DNA from: JBBRYW01 sp038253945
GTDB taxonomy: Bacteria; Actinomycetota; Thermoleophilia; Gaiellales; Gaiellaceae
Length of the DNA: 64,000 bases
Assembly (NCBI GenBank): GCA_038253945.1
Contig: JBBSGR010000011.1
Span: 31,049 to 95,048, forward strand
Direction of reading: 5' to 3'
Shown here in pieces: positions 8,328 to 17,411 of this stretch; position 1 is the first letter of the stretch, and the number at the start of each line of letters is the position of its first letter. The position numbers were made by a program, and so were the translations under genes. The notes below the pieces were generated by a model. It made no database searches and had not been told where the DNA came from. It was given only the letters and a program-made list of their open reading frames with translations.

Positions 8328-10007
8328 GTGAGCGAGTCGCCCGTCTCCGCAACCCGAGCAGCGCCGCGTCGCCCGGGGCGTCCTCTCGCCGCCACGTGGG
8401 CCTGGGAGCACCGGTTCGCCGCCGGCGTTCTCGCGATCTCGGCGGTGCTCGGCCTCTTTCTGCTCCTCGTGCGAACCGCGTGGCCGCCCCACGAGGACGA
8501 GGCACTCGCCCTTCTCGTCGGCAAGCGCTCGCTCGGCAACGTCTTCCACACGGTGCTGCACGAGCGCGGCGGCGCTCCCCTCCACTTCCTGATCGCCTGG
8601 CTCGTCGTCCATCTCGGCGGCGGGCTCGATGCTCTTCGGCTCGCCTCTGCGCTCTTCGCGGTGGCGACCATCCCGGTCGCATACGATCTCGTGCGGCGCC
8701 TTTCGGAGCAGCAGACGGCACTCGCCGCGGCCGCGCTGCTCGCCGGTACCTGGGTTCTGCTCTTCCACGGCGTCTACGCCCGCATGTACAGCCTCTTCCT
8801 GCTGACGAGCGCGCTCTCCTACCTCGCGCTCGTAATCGCCCTCCGCAGCGTGCGTCGCCGCGACTGGGCTCTCTGGGGCGCAGCGTCGCTGGCGATGGTG
8901 GCGACCCACCCCTACGGAGCGCTCGTCACGGCCACGCAGGTCTTGTTCGTCGCTCTCGGTCGGAACCGCTCCAGACAGTGCCTCGTGGCGTTTGCCGCGC
9001 TCGGAACCTTGGGGTCGCCATTCTGGTACGCCGACCTGGTTCTCGCACACCGGTTCGACGTGGGCGTCGGGGGCGGCGGAGACACGCTTGGCACGCCCGG
9101 GTCCGTCGTTCGTTACCTGGGCCGTGTCGCCGGCGACTTCTCCTCCGGCTGGCGTCCGCTCACGCTCGGCTTCCTCCTGCTCGCCGCGTTCGGGCTCGTC
9201 CGGCTCGTACGCACCCGGCGCCCCTCGGCCCTGCTAGCTGCCGTCGTCCTTGGCCTACCGGCTGTGGCCCTTACTCTCGCGCGCCTCGGGCACTCGACAT
9301 CCCCGCAGTCTCGTCACCTGATCTTCGCGCTTCCTTTCTTCAGCATGCTCGTCGCTTCCGGCCTCCGGGACCTCGCGCGACGCTTCGGCGGCGCGCCGCT
9401 TACCGTCGCCGCGGTAACTCTCGCCTTGGTGGCGGAGGTCGGCTGGGCCTGGCACAAGACGCCCGAGCTCTTCACAGGCGACCCCGCCGCTCGCGCGAAC
9501 GCCCGTGAGTCGGCCGCGGCGTGGGTCGCAGGGGACGGACGGCGCGACGACGTGCTCTTCGGCTACGAGCCGGTCTACCTGCTCGCGTGGGAGCGCTCGC
9601 GCATGCTCGCGGAGACCGTCGTCCCGCGCGCAGACGGAAAGCTCGCGCTCGACGCCCTCCGCTCTGCTCCGCGACCGCTCGGCCGCGGAGTGTTCGTGCT
9701 CGACGCGGGCGACTCGACCAACCTCGAGCCCAGAACGACGATTCCCCTGCGCCTGCCGCAGCCTGCAACGAGCTTCGAGGGGCAAGCATTCGGGCCGTAC
9801 CTGGTGATCCGCACCAGACGACCCACCAGAACGGCGGCCGGATTCCTGGACGCCGCAGCTCGAGCGATGGAGCTCGGGCGCAGCCTCCGGATCGGCGACG
9901 CGCCGGTGAATCTCCACGCGATCTTGGACGCCCGACGGCAACTGGCTGCTCAGTCCCGCGGCGGCCCTTTCTCGGCGGCGTCCTCCCGCTCCGCCAGCTC
10001 GCGGTAG
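8328..10007 (+). CDS. Polytopic GT39/ArnT-like glycosyltransferase
   Basis: A 559-aa membrane protein with roughly ten or more hydrophobic segments. The first loop carries PPHEDEAL, the acidic motif typical of GT-C enzymes that use polyprenyl-phosphate sugars, and HERGGAPLHFLIAWL follows as in PMT-type proteins. It likely transfers a sugar to a cell-surface acceptor outside the membrane. The start is GTG 8328. The 3' end overlaps a small opposite-strand gene by 58 bases. Confidence 0.8.
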   Translation: MSESPVSATRAAPRRPGRPLAATWAWEHRFAAGVLAISAVLGLFLLLVRTAWPPHEDEALALLVGKRSLGNVFHTVLHERGGAPLHFLIAWLVVHLGGGLDALRLASALFAVATIPVAYDLVRRLSEQQTALAAAALLAGTWVLLFHGVYARMYSLFLLTSALSYLALVIALRSVRRRDWALWGAASLAMVATHPYGALVTATQVLFVALGRNRSRQCLVAFAALGTLGSPFWYADLVLAHRFDVGVGGGGDTLGTPGSVVRYLGRVAGDFSSGWRPLTLGFLLLAAFGLVRLVRTRRPSALLAAVVLGLPAVALTLARLGHSTSPQSRHLIFALPFFSMLVASGLRDLARRFGGAPLTVAAVTLALVAEVGWAWHKTPELFTGDPAARANARESAAAWVAGDGRRDDVLFGYEPVYLLAWERSRMLAETVVPRADGKLALDALRSAPRPLGRGVFVLDAGDSTNLEPRTTIPLRLPQPATSFEGQAFGPYLVIRTRRPTRTAAGFLDAAARAMELGRSLRIGDAPVNLHAILDARRQLAAQSRGGPFSAASSRSASSR

Positions 10008-10156
10008 CACGGAGCTCCCTCGAACGCGGCCAGGCCTGCGGGCGCCTCGCGCCGGCGCCGGCGCCGGCGAGCCGCCGCGATCGCAGCCGACGCACCGACG
10101 ACCCCGCCCAGGACGAAGGACCTGAGCCGGCCGGAGGAGCCACCGTCAGGCTGCAT
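9950..10156 (-). CDS. Hypothetical small single-membrane-segment protein
   Basis: A 68-aa product with one short hydrophobic stretch (SFVLGGVVGASAAIAAA) followed by a run of arginines, as in short anchored proteins with a cytoplasmic tail. Family unrecognised. It converges with and overlaps the glycosyltransferase gene, which weakens the call. The arginine run comes from a GGCGCC-type repeat at 10049-10066. Confidence 0.4.
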   Translation of the reverse strand: MQPDGGSSGRLRSFVLGGVVGASAAIAAARRRRRRREAPAGLAAFEGAPCYRELAEREDAAEKGPPRD

Positions 10157-10261
10157 TGCTACTCATGGCACCGGTTTGCTCTCGAGCCACCCACTCGTCC
10201 GCAGGCCGGCGCGGCATGAAGCGAAGCGTAGCGCCTTCCTGGAGCTGGCAGGATCTGGGGG

Positions 10262-11065
10262 GTGCTGGTATGCACGATCGGCGATCTTCTCCTCGACGTC
10301 GTCATCCGCCTCGAGGGGCCCGTCGCGTTCGACACGGACACGTACGGCCGAACGTACACCGGCGCGGGCGGCCAGGCGGCGAACGTCGCAGCCTGGACGG
10401 CCGAGCTCGGCGGCGAGGCGCGGTTCATCGGGAAACGCGCGCGTGACCCAGCAGGCCTTCTCGTCGCCGCAGAGCTGCGCAGGAGGGGGGTAGACGTCGT
10501 CGGGCCGGAGGTCGAGCGGGGCACGGGAACGGTTGTCTCTGTGGCGACGCCCGACGGCGGGCGCACGATGCTGAGCGACCGCGGCGTCGCTGCCGACCTC
10601 GCGCCGGGCGAGCTCGAGTCGGCCTGGCTCGTCGACTGCGACTGGCTTCACGTGCCCGGCTACAGCCTCGCTCGCCCGCCACTCCGCGAGGCCGCGATCG
10701 CGGCCGCGCGCCGCGCCCGGCTCGTGAGCGTCGATGCGTCCTCGACCGCCGTAATCGAGGCTCTGGGGCCGCAGGCCTATGTCGAGGCGATTGGCCTGCT
10801 CCGACCGTCGGTGGTGTTCGCCAACGAGGACGAGATCGGTCTGTTGCCGACCCTCTCGGCGCCCACTTTGGTCGTGAAGCGGGGCGCGCGCGGCTGCGTC
10901 GTCCGCCGAGACGGCGAGACGGCCGAGCACGCGGCGGTGCCCGCTCAGCCCCTCGACTCGACCGGAGCCGGTGACGCCTTCGCCGCCGGCTTCCTGCTCG
11001 GCGGGCCCGAGCTCGCGCTGGGTGCCGCCGCACGGTGCGTCGGGTCGCTGGGCGCGATGCCGTGA
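10262..11065 (+). CDS. PfkB-family sugar kinase, probably pseudouridine kinase
   Basis: A ribokinase-fold enzyme of 267 aa. It shows the N-terminal GDLLLDVV strand, the GGQAANVA substrate region and the PfkB signature DSTGAGDAFAAGF with the catalytic Asp. The stop overlaps the psuG start (GTGA), and that pairing is the basis for proposing pseudouridine as substrate: kinase makes pseudouridine 5'-phosphate and PsuG splits it. The sequence alone would only support a generic carbohydrate kinase. Confidence 0.82.
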   Translation: MLVCTIGDLLLDVVIRLEGPVAFDTDTYGRTYTGAGGQAANVAAWTAELGGEARFIGKRARDPAGLLVAAELRRRGVDVVGPEVERGTGTVVSVATPDGGRTMLSDRGVAADLAPGELESAWLVDCDWLHVPGYSLARPPLREAAIAAARRARLVSVDASSTAVIEALGPQAYVEAIGLLRPSVVFANEDEIGLLPTLSAPTLVVKRGARGCVVRRDGETAEHAAVPAQPLDSTGAGDAFAAGFLLGGPELALGAAARCVGSLGAMP

Positions 11066-11970
11066 CGAAACCGATCCACGTCGCAGGCGAGGTCGAGGAG
11101 GCTGTCGCAGGCGGGGGTGCGGTCGTCGCCCTCGAGACGACCCTCGTCGCGCACGGCTTTCCCCCCGGTCAGGGCGCGGAGGTCGGCCGCAGCTCAGAGG
11201 CGGCGGTCCGCGACGCAGGCGCGGTCCCCGCAACCGTCGGAGTGCTCGACGGCAAGATCAGAATCGGCCTGTCCAGCGAGGAGCTCGATCGGATTGCGGA
11301 GGCTGGGCCGGATGCCCGGAAGCTCGGGCCACGCGACCTCGCAGTCTGCGCTGTCCAGAACGCCGTCGGCGCGACCACCGTCGGCGGGACGCTCGTCGCC
11401 TGCCGCGCCGCAGGCATCCGCTTCCTGGCGACCGGCGGCCTCGGCGGCGTCCATCGAGGCTGGGAGCAGGGTCGGCCCGACGTATCGGCCGATCTAGCCG
11501 AGCTCGCGCGCGCCAAGGTGCTCGTCGTCTCGTCGGGTGTCAAGTCGCTGCTCGACGTCACGGCCACCGTCGAGCTCCTCGAGACGCTTGGGATCCCGAT
11601 TCTCGGCTGGCGAACCGACGAGCTGCCGCTGTTCTACGCCGCCCGCGGCGGCCCACCCGTCTCGTCGCGCGTCGAATCCACGCATGAGGTCGCCGCGATC
11701 GCGCGCGCCCACTGGGAGCTCGACGGTTCGGGCCTGCTGCTCGCACGCCCTCCGGACGAAAGCCTCGACGACGTCGAGCCGCTGATCCAGCGGGCGCTCG
11801 CAGAGGCAGCGCGCAGAGGCATCGCCGGCCAGGACGTCACGCCGTTCGTGCTCTCGCGGCTTCACGCCGAGAGCGAGGGACGGACGCTCGAGGCAAACCG
11901 GTCGCTCGTCGTCGCGAACGCCGGGCTGGCGGCCGAGGTAGCGGTCGCGCAGGCTCGCGAGAGGCGGTGA
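11062..11970 (+). CDS. psuG: Pseudouridine-5'-phosphate glycosidase
   Basis: It converts pseudouridine 5'-phosphate to uracil and ribose 5-phosphate, salvaging modified RNA. Motifs of the family include VALETTLVAHGFPPGQ, GVLDGKIRIGL, TTVGGTL, FLATGGLGGVHRG, VSSGVKSLLDV and the C-terminal LEANRSLVVANA. The length (302 aa) is normal. The GTG start overlaps the kinase stop, giving a two-gene catabolic operon. Confidence 0.93.
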   Translation: MTKPIHVAGEVEEAVAGGGAVVALETTLVAHGFPPGQGAEVGRSSEAAVRDAGAVPATVGVLDGKIRIGLSSEELDRIAEAGPDARKLGPRDLAVCAVQNAVGATTVGGTLVACRAAGIRFLATGGLGGVHRGWEQGRPDVSADLAELARAKVLVVSSGVKSLLDVTATVELLETLGIPILGWRTDELPLFYAARGGPPVSSRVESTHEVAAIARAHWELDGSGLLLARPPDESLDDVEPLIQRALAEAARRGIAGQDVTPFVLSRLHAESEGRTLEANRSLVVANAGLAAEVAVAQARERR

Positions 11971-11983
11971 CGATCTCGGACGG

Positions 11984-12274
11984 CTAGGAGCTCTCGATCG
12001 CGCCGAGCAGCTCGTCGATCTCGAGGGCCATCAGCGTCTGCAGCCTCGAGCTGCCGCGCGCGCCCAGGGCAATCGAGACCTTCGCGATCGTCGCGGCGTC
12101 CGGCGCCTCGATCACGTTCACGAAGTCGAACGGCCCGAGCGTGGCCCACTGGTGCAGGACCTTCGCGCCGAGCTCCTCGACGTCACGGTTCACCTCCCGC
12201 AGCCGCTCCGGGTTCGAATTGAGCGTCTGAACGCCCTGCGCGGTCAGGGTCGTCAGCATGATGTACGTCGGCAT
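11984..12274 (-). CDS. GYD-domain protein
   Basis: A 96-aa protein of the GYD (dimeric alpha/beta-barrel-like) family, with MPTYIMLTTLTAQG at the start and LGPFDFVNVIEAPD in the middle. These small cytoplasmic proteins have no established reaction. It converges on psuG, 13 bases away. Confidence 0.75.
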   Translation of the reverse strand: MPTYIMLTTLTAQGVQTLNSNPERLREVNRDVEELGAKVLHQWATLGPFDFVNVIEAPDAATIAKVSIALGARGSSRLQTLMALEIDELLGAIESS

Positions 12275-12296
12275 TCGCTCCTCCTCTTCTACGGAA

Positions 12297-12980
12297 TCAG
12301 GAGCGCGAGCTTACAACCCGTGCGGCCTGGTCGAAGTACAGCATGGCCGAGCCCAGGAGGAACAGCGGCGACAGCACGAGAAGCGCGAGGATCGCGGCAG
12401 CGCGGAGCGCCTGGTCACCCGTGCCGCGGAGCAGAGCGACGAGCACGAGACCCGTGAGCAGGATCGTGATCACGAGGGTGGCGAGCGAGCCGAGCACATG
12501 GACGTAGTCGGCCCGGGCGAGCTGCAGCCCTCGCCGCAGGCCCGCGCCCACACCGAGCCCCTCGGCCACCGCCGCGGGCACGGCGAGGCAGACGAGCCCG
12601 AAGTACGCAAGCGTGACGAGATCGAATCCAGGCAGCACCACGATCCGCTGGACGACGAGCGGGAGAAACGCGATGAACCCCGCGGCGAGCGCGACCGCCA
12701 GGTTGCGGCGAATGTTCAACGCGATCACCGAAGCACCCACGAGCGACCCGGCCCACGCCAGCGTGCCGACGACGGGGACGATCGGCCAGACGAGCCGCCG
12801 CGGCAGCTCGACGAGCAGCACTGCAGCGACGACCGGGCCGACACCCAGGGCGAGCGACGGCCAGAAGCGCCTGCCGTACAGGCGGATCGACTCTGCGACG
12901 AGCTGCCCAACCGTCCGCGTCTCGTGGGGAAGCGGCGGGGGCAGCTCAGAACGAGTGCGCGGCGGGACGGTCCTCGGCAT
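12297..12980 (-). CDS. Polytopic membrane protein, function unknown
   Basis: The 227-aa protein has a Pro-rich cytoplasmic N-terminus and about six hydrophobic segments between residues 40 and 215. The amphipathic start VGQLVAESIRLYGRRFWPSL resembles membrane proteins annotated as glycerophosphoryl-diester-phosphodiesterase membrane domain, but no catalytic motif is present. No function is assigned. It lies 22 bases upstream of the GYD gene on the same strand. Confidence 0.6.
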   Translation of the reverse strand: MPRTVPPRTRSELPPPLPHETRTVGQLVAESIRLYGRRFWPSLALGVGPVVAAVLLVELPRRLVWPIVPVVGTLAWAGSLVGASVIALNIRRNLAVALAAGFIAFLPLVVQRIVVLPGFDLVTLAYFGLVCLAVPAAVAEGLGVGAGLRRGLQLARADYVHVLGSLATLVITILLTGLVLVALLRGTGDQALRAAAILALLVLSPLFLLGSAMLYFDQAARVVSSRS

Positions 12981-13023
12981 CGTCCGAGACCGTAACCGCC
13001 GCGGGATGTCTACGGCACCGCGG

Positions 13024-13455
13024 TCAGCCGGAGCTCTCGGCCTCGATCGTCTGGGGGCCCGACCCTCCTCCGACCGGCACGCGCCGCGGCTTCGCGGCTT
13101 CTGCCACCGGGATCGTCAGCGTCAGGACGCCTGATTCGTAGTTCGCGTGGATGTTGTCCGCGTCCAGCGTGTCGCCGAGGAAGATCTGGCGCGAGTAGGT
13201 GCCTTGCGGCCGCTCGGAGACGATCACCTCGTCACCCTCGTGCCGGTCGAATCGACGCTCCGCGCCGACTGTCACGACGTTGCGCTCGACCGTCAGCTCG
13301 ATCGAGTCTGCGTCGACGCCCGGCAGGTCGAACTCGACGACGAACTGGTCGCCACGGCGAAACGCATCCATCGGGAAGCTGCGCCGCGCCTGCCCCGCCC
13401 CCGCCTGCTCCGCCAGGCGGTCGAGCTCGCGAAAGGGATCGAATCGCATCACCAT
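13024..13455 (-). CDS. Hsp20/alpha-crystallin small heat-shock protein
   Basis: A 143-aa holdase chaperone. It starts MVMRFDPFRELDRL and has the alpha-crystallin strands VVEFDLPGVDADSIEL and the C-terminal GVLTLTIPVAEAAKPRRVPV. ATG 13455 has a near-perfect Shine-Dalgarno, AAGGAGGTA at 13461-13469. A candidate -10 TATCAA lies further upstream. The longer open frame reaching 13815 is antisense reading of pepF. Confidence 0.93.
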   Translation of the reverse strand: MVMRFDPFRELDRLAEQAGAGQARRSFPMDAFRRGDQFVVEFDLPGVDADSIELTVERNVVTVGAERRFDRHEGDEVIVSERPQGTYSRQIFLGDTLDADNIHANYESGVLTLTIPVAEAAKPRRVPVGGGSGPQTIEAESSG

Positions 13456-13523
13456 CGAAGTACCTCCTTGGCCCGAGAGTTCGCCTGCTTGATAGCCGGT
13501 TCGCGCCTGCTCGAAACAGAAAT

Positions 13524-15320
13524 CTACGAGCTCGAGAGCTCGGACGCAAGCGCGTCGGCTTCGTCCACGAGGTCGGAGATCGCATCGAGCCCTCGCGACC
13601 AGAACGCCGGATCCTCGACGTCGAAGCCGATGCGACGCGCGAGCTCGACCGGAGGAACAGAGCCCCCGGCCCGAAGGAGATCGAGGATCGGCTCGACGAG
13701 CGCCTCTCCCTCGTCTACATACCGGCGGTAGATCGCGAGCGAGAAGAGATACCCGAAGGCGTAGGCATAGACGTAACCGGGCGCGAAGATGAAGTGCGGC
13801 ACGTAGCTCCACCACGTGCGGTAGCCGTCCGTCACCTCGACGGCCTCGCCGAGCATGCGCTCCTGCTCGCCGGCCCAGAGCTCGCCCACCCGCTCGACCG
13901 GCAGCTCTCCCGACGTGCGCCGCGCCGTATGCACGGCGTTCTCGAAGCGGTTCATCGCGATCTGCCTGAAGACGGTTGCGAGCGTGTCCTCGATCCGATT
14001 CGTCAGGAGATCGAGCCGGGCCTTCGGATCGCTTTCGCGCTCGAGCAGGATCTGGAAGGTGAGCGCCTCACCGAAGACCGATGCCGTCTCGGCCAGCGTG
14101 AGCGGCGTTCGCATGTTGAACAGACCGAGCGGAGCCGCCAGCGAGCCGTGCAGGCCGTGGCCCAGCTCGTGCGCGAGAGTCAGGACGCTCCGCCGCTCGC
14201 CCGAGTAGTTCATCAGGACGTACGGGTGGCGATCGGCGACGCTCGCGCAGAAGGCGCCGTTCTCCTTTCCCGGCCGCAGCGCCGCGTCGATCCAGCGGTC
14301 GTCGAAGAAGCGGGCGACCAGATCCCCCGCGACCGGCGAGAAGGACGAGAACGCCTCGAGCACCGTCGCGCTGGCGTCGTCCCATCCGATCGTCGCGGGA
14401 ACGCCCTGCAGCGGCGCGAAGCGGTCGTAGTCGGCGAGGCGGTCGATTCCCAGCAGCCGTGCCTTCAGCGCGTAGTAGCGCTGCGGCACGTCATAGCGGG
14501 CGACGATGGCCTCGACGAGGCTCTCGACGGCCTCGTCGGAGATCTGGTTGGAGAGGTTGCGAGCGGAGATCCAGGTTTCGTAGCCGCGCAGCCGATCGTC
14601 GATCGCGCTTTCGTTCAGGATCGTGTTCAGGATGAAGTTGCGCGTCCGCAGGCCCGGCCGGAGCGTCTCGGTGACGGCCTCGGCCGTCGAGCGCCGCTCC
14701 TCGCGGTCGGGAAGCCGTGCGAGGCGCGCGACCGCCTCGTCGAGCGACACCTCGCCTTCGGGAAGCCGGACGCGGAGGTCGGCCGTCAGCTCCTGGAAGA
14801 GGCGCGTCCAGGCACTCGCGCCGGTTAGGCTCTTCTCCGCGTCGAGCCGCTCCTCGGGCTCGGACAGAAGGTGGGGCCGGTAGCGGCGCCGGGCACGCAG
14901 GACGTTTGCATAGCGCTCGAGCGACCCGTCGGCGAGGAGCTCCTCGGCGTCCTCGTCCCCCAGGCCGGCCCATTCGAGATCGAAGAAGAGCACCTCTGTC
15001 GCGATGGCCGTCGCCCCCTCGCGGATCCGCTGAACGAGCGCACCCCTCGCCTCGTCCGAGGTATCGGCGGCGAAGCGCAGGTGAGCGAAGGTCCCGGCGC
15101 GATCGACGATCGACTCGATGCGCTCGAGCTCGGCAGTCGCTTCGGCCAGCTCCCCGGCGGAGAGCTCCGCGAGACGGCCGTGGTAGCGCTCGCGAAAAAC
15201 GTTGGCCGCCGAGAGGGCCTCGTCGATCTCCCGCTGGATGCGCGGGTCGTCCGGGCCCTCGTAGAGGTCGGAGAGGTCCCACTGGATCGCCTCGGCGCCC
15301 GTTGCGGTCGTCGTCGCCAT
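13524..15320 (-). CDS. pepF: Oligoendopeptidase F (M3 family)
   Basis: A cytoplasmic zinc peptidase that trims oligopeptides. The gluzincin signature HELGHGLHG is preceded by the usual VLTLAHE and followed downstream by AETASVFGEALTF, which supplies the third ligand. The length (598 aa) and N-terminal WDLSDLYEGPDDPRI match the family. The hsp20 gene lies 68 bases downstream on the same strand. Confidence 0.93.
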   Translation of the reverse strand: MATTTATGAEAIQWDLSDLYEGPDDPRIQREIDEALSAANVFRERYHGRLAELSAGELAEATAELERIESIVDRAGTFAHLRFAADTSDEARGALVQRIREGATAIATEVLFFDLEWAGLGDEDAEELLADGSLERYANVLRARRRYRPHLLSEPEERLDAEKSLTGASAWTRLFQELTADLRVRLPEGEVSLDEAVARLARLPDREERRSTAEAVTETLRPGLRTRNFILNTILNESAIDDRLRGYETWISARNLSNQISDEAVESLVEAIVARYDVPQRYYALKARLLGIDRLADYDRFAPLQGVPATIGWDDASATVLEAFSSFSPVAGDLVARFFDDRWIDAALRPGKENGAFCASVADRHPYVLMNYSGERRSVLTLAHELGHGLHGSLAAPLGLFNMRTPLTLAETASVFGEALTFQILLERESDPKARLDLLTNRIEDTLATVFRQIAMNRFENAVHTARRTSGELPVERVGELWAGEQERMLGEAVEVTDGYRTWWSYVPHFIFAPGYVYAYAFGYLFSLAIYRRYVDEGEALVEPILDLLRAGGSVPPVELARRIGFDVEDPAFWSRGLDAISDLVDEADALASELSSS

Positions 15321-15349
15321 GCCGAGACCCTACCGAGCGACAGAACTGT

Positions 15350-16792
15350 CTACCGCCGCTTGCGACCACGCCCCAGGATGAGATTCACGTGGCCCCCCGA
15401 GAGGAGACGCGTTCCCGGCCCCGGGCTCTGGCTGAGCACCCGTCCTCGCTTCCGCTTCGTCGCGTAGACGGTCCCCACCCTCCCGGTTCGACAGTGCGCC
15501 TTTGAGATTGCCTGCTTCGCCGAGCCGAGCGTCCTTCCTTGCACGTCGGGTACGACGCACAGCGGTCGCGGTGTCGGTGGCGGTGGTGGCGGTGGCGGTG
15601 GTGGAGGTGGCGGCGCGGGCGGCGGTGGCGGAGGTGGAGGAGGTGACGGCGGTGGCGGTGGCGGCGGTGGCGGTGAAGCGGCGAAGACGACGTACGCTGA
15701 GCCGGAGTCCGTGCGTCCGTTGTTGCCGGCGCGCCAAGCGCCTACGATCACGTCGGCGCGGCCGTCTGCGTTCATGTCGCCCGCGCCGGCAACCGAGATC
15801 CCTGCGAGATCGCCGTCAGCCGCCCCGTCGATCTCGAAACCGCCGAGACCGAGAGCCAGCAGGTCGATGCTCGTCGTGGACGTCTTGCCGAAGACCACGT
15901 AAGCCGAGCCCGAGTCGGTACGCCCGTTGTTGTCGGCAACGTGAGCGCCGACGATCAGGTCAGGGCGGCCGTCGCCGTTCACGTCGCCGGCTCCGGCGAC
16001 CGAGATCCCGGCGGAATCGCCGGCGGCGGCGCCGTCGATCCGAAACCCGTCCGGGCCGAGCGCGTTGAGGTCGACAGTCGCCGTCGAGCTCTTGCCGAAG
16101 ACCACGTACGCGGAGCCGGAGTCCGTGCGTCCGTTGTTGTCCGCCTGGGAGGCGCCGACGATCACGTCGGGGCGTCCGTCGCCGTTCACGTCGCCGGCTC
16201 GCGCCACCGAGAACCCGGCGGAATCGCCGGCGGCGGCGCCGTCGATCCGGAAGCCGTCCGGCCCGAGGGCGTTCAGGTCGATGGGCCCGGACGCCGGCCT
16301 TCCGAACACGACGTAGGCCGAGCCGGAGCGGGCACGGGCGTTGTTGGATGCGTCTCGAGCGCCGACGATCAGGTCCGGGCGGCCGTCCCCGTTCACGTCG
16401 CCGGCACCGGCGACGGCGATTCCCGCCTCGTCGCCGGCTGCGGCGCCGTCGATCCGGAAGCCGCCCGTGCCGAGCGCGTTCAGGTCGACAATCGTCGGCG
16501 TCGCCCTGCCGAAGACGACATACGCCGAGCCGGACCTTGCCCGGCCGTTGTTGCCTGCGAAGGACGCGCCCACGATCACATCCGGCCGGCCGTCCCCGTT
16601 CACGTCCCCCGCGCCGTCGACCGAGAACCCGGCCCCGTCGGTTTCCGCCGCACCGTCGATTCGGACGTTCGCTTCTCGCAGGAGACCGACGACGCCGCCG
16701 GGATTCGGCGGCGCCCACGCCGGCTGCGCGCCGGACAGAGCGAAGGCGAGCCCGACGCAAAGACCGGCTGCCGCCCTGCGGAGCCCCGTCAC
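15350..16792 (-). CDS. Secreted FG-GAP repeat protein with polyproline stalk and PASTA domain
   Basis: After a signal peptide (about residues 1-27) come five copies of a roughly 64-residue FG-GAP/beta-propeller unit, each with the calcium-binding loop DVNGDGRPD (DMNADGRAD in the last) and ending SGSAYVVFG. A proline stalk of about 36 residues follows, then one PASTA-like domain (PDVQGRTLGSAKQAISKAHC). This suggests a cell-surface protein that binds cell wall through PASTA. The start is GTG 16792 without an obvious Shine-Dalgarno. The high identity between units suggests recent tandem duplication. Confidence 0.85.
   Translation of the reverse strand: MTGLRRAAAGLCVGLAFALSGAQPAWAPPNPGGVVGLLREANVRIDGAAETDGAGFSVDGAGDVNGDGRPDVIVGASFAGNNGRARSGSAYVVFGRATPTIVDLNALGTGGFRIDGAAAGDEAGIAVAGAGDVNGDGRPDLIVGARDASNNARARSGSAYVVFGRPASGPIDLNALGPDGFRIDGAAAGDSAGFSVARAGDVNGDGRPDVIVGASQADNNGRTDSGSAYVVFGKSSTATVDLNALGPDGFRIDGAAAGDSAGISVAGAGDVNGDGRPDLIVGAHVADNNGRTDSGSAYVVFGKTSTTSIDLLALGLGGFEIDGAADGDLAGISVAGAGDMNADGRADVIVGAWRAGNNGRTDSGSAYVVFAASPPPPPPPPPSPPPPPPPPPAPPPPPPPPPPPPPTPRPLCVVPDVQGRTLGSAKQAISKAHCRTGRVGTVYATKRKRGRVLSQSPGPGTRLLSGGHVNLILGRGRKRR
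15571..15675. repeat. G-rich (plus strand)/C-rich polyproline-coding tract
   Basis: The plus strand is an almost unbroken series of GGTGGCGGTGG-type triplets and encodes the polyproline stalk on the minus strand. Runs of GG or GGG spaced by one or two bases could form a G-quadruplex on the template side. The proline run itself is a classic EF-P-dependent ribosome stall. Confidence 0.8.
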
Positions 16793-17039
16793 CAGGCTAT
16801 GTATCTACGAAACGATGGTGGACGTCAAGCTCGCGCCTCGCGAGGGAAGCCGCCCGGCGTCAGCTCGAGCGCTTCGACGCCAGAGGTCGGCCGGCGAATC
16901 GAGCACAGCCCGGTCACGGTGGTCGCGGTCAACCCCCACCTCCGCCGCCGCCCGACAAAGCCGAGAAGCGAAGCGCGTCGCGCGTCGCAAGCGCTGCCGC
17001 CGGGTCTCGGCAGCCGTCGCTCCAGCTACAGTCGGCGAG

Positions 17040-17411
17040 ATGCCGGCGCTCGCCAGGGCGTCTCTGACCGAGACCGAAAGCCGCGTGACCGAGCGGCTCG
17101 TCACTCTTCTACGAACCGAGCTCGGGCCCGACCTGCGCTCGGTCTGGCTCTATGGCTCGCGGGCGCGCGGAGAGCCGCCCCACGACGAGTCGGACGTCGA
17201 CGTCCTGATCGTGTCGGAGCGTGACCTGGCGGACGACGACCTGCGCGTGATCCGGCTCGTCGACGAGGCTGCGAAGGCTGAGGGAGAGCGGCCGGCATTC
17301 TTCGCGACGAAGGTCTACACGCCCGAGCAGATCGCCGACCGCCGCCAGATCCGGTCGTTCTTCATGCAGGAGGTCGATCGCGACAAGATCGTGGTTTACG
17401 GCGAGCCATGA
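17040..17411 (+). CDS. MNT-type nucleotidyltransferase, antitoxin of a MNT/HEPN pair
   Basis: A 123-aa minimal nucleotidyltransferase. The DNA polymerase beta-like motif GSRARGE (G39-S40) is followed by the two metal-binding aspartates in SDVDVLIV (D52, D54). In MntA/HepT-type modules this enzyme AMPylates the HEPN RNase toxin and neutralises it. Its stop overlaps the ATG of a HEPN gene (ATGA at 17408), the usual arrangement. The start ATG 17040 is preferred over the longer open frame upstream, which is low-complexity antisense. Confidence 0.85.
   Translation: MPALARASLTETESRVTERLVTLLRTELGPDLRSVWLYGSRARGEPPHDESDVDVLIVSERDLADDDLRVIRLVDEAAKAEGERPAFFATKVYTPEQIADRRQIRSFFMQEVDRDKIVVYGEP

Noticed and set aside
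13456..13815. N-terminal extension of the small heat-shock protein
   Set aside because: It reads out of frame through pepF on the same strand; the strong Shine-Dalgarno at 13461-13469 marks the real start.
15502..17224. Plus-strand frames opposite the FG-GAP gene, with repeated VHVAGSGDRDPG
   Set aside because: They mirror the repeat units of the real gene; the minus frame has signal peptide, calcium loops and PASTA.
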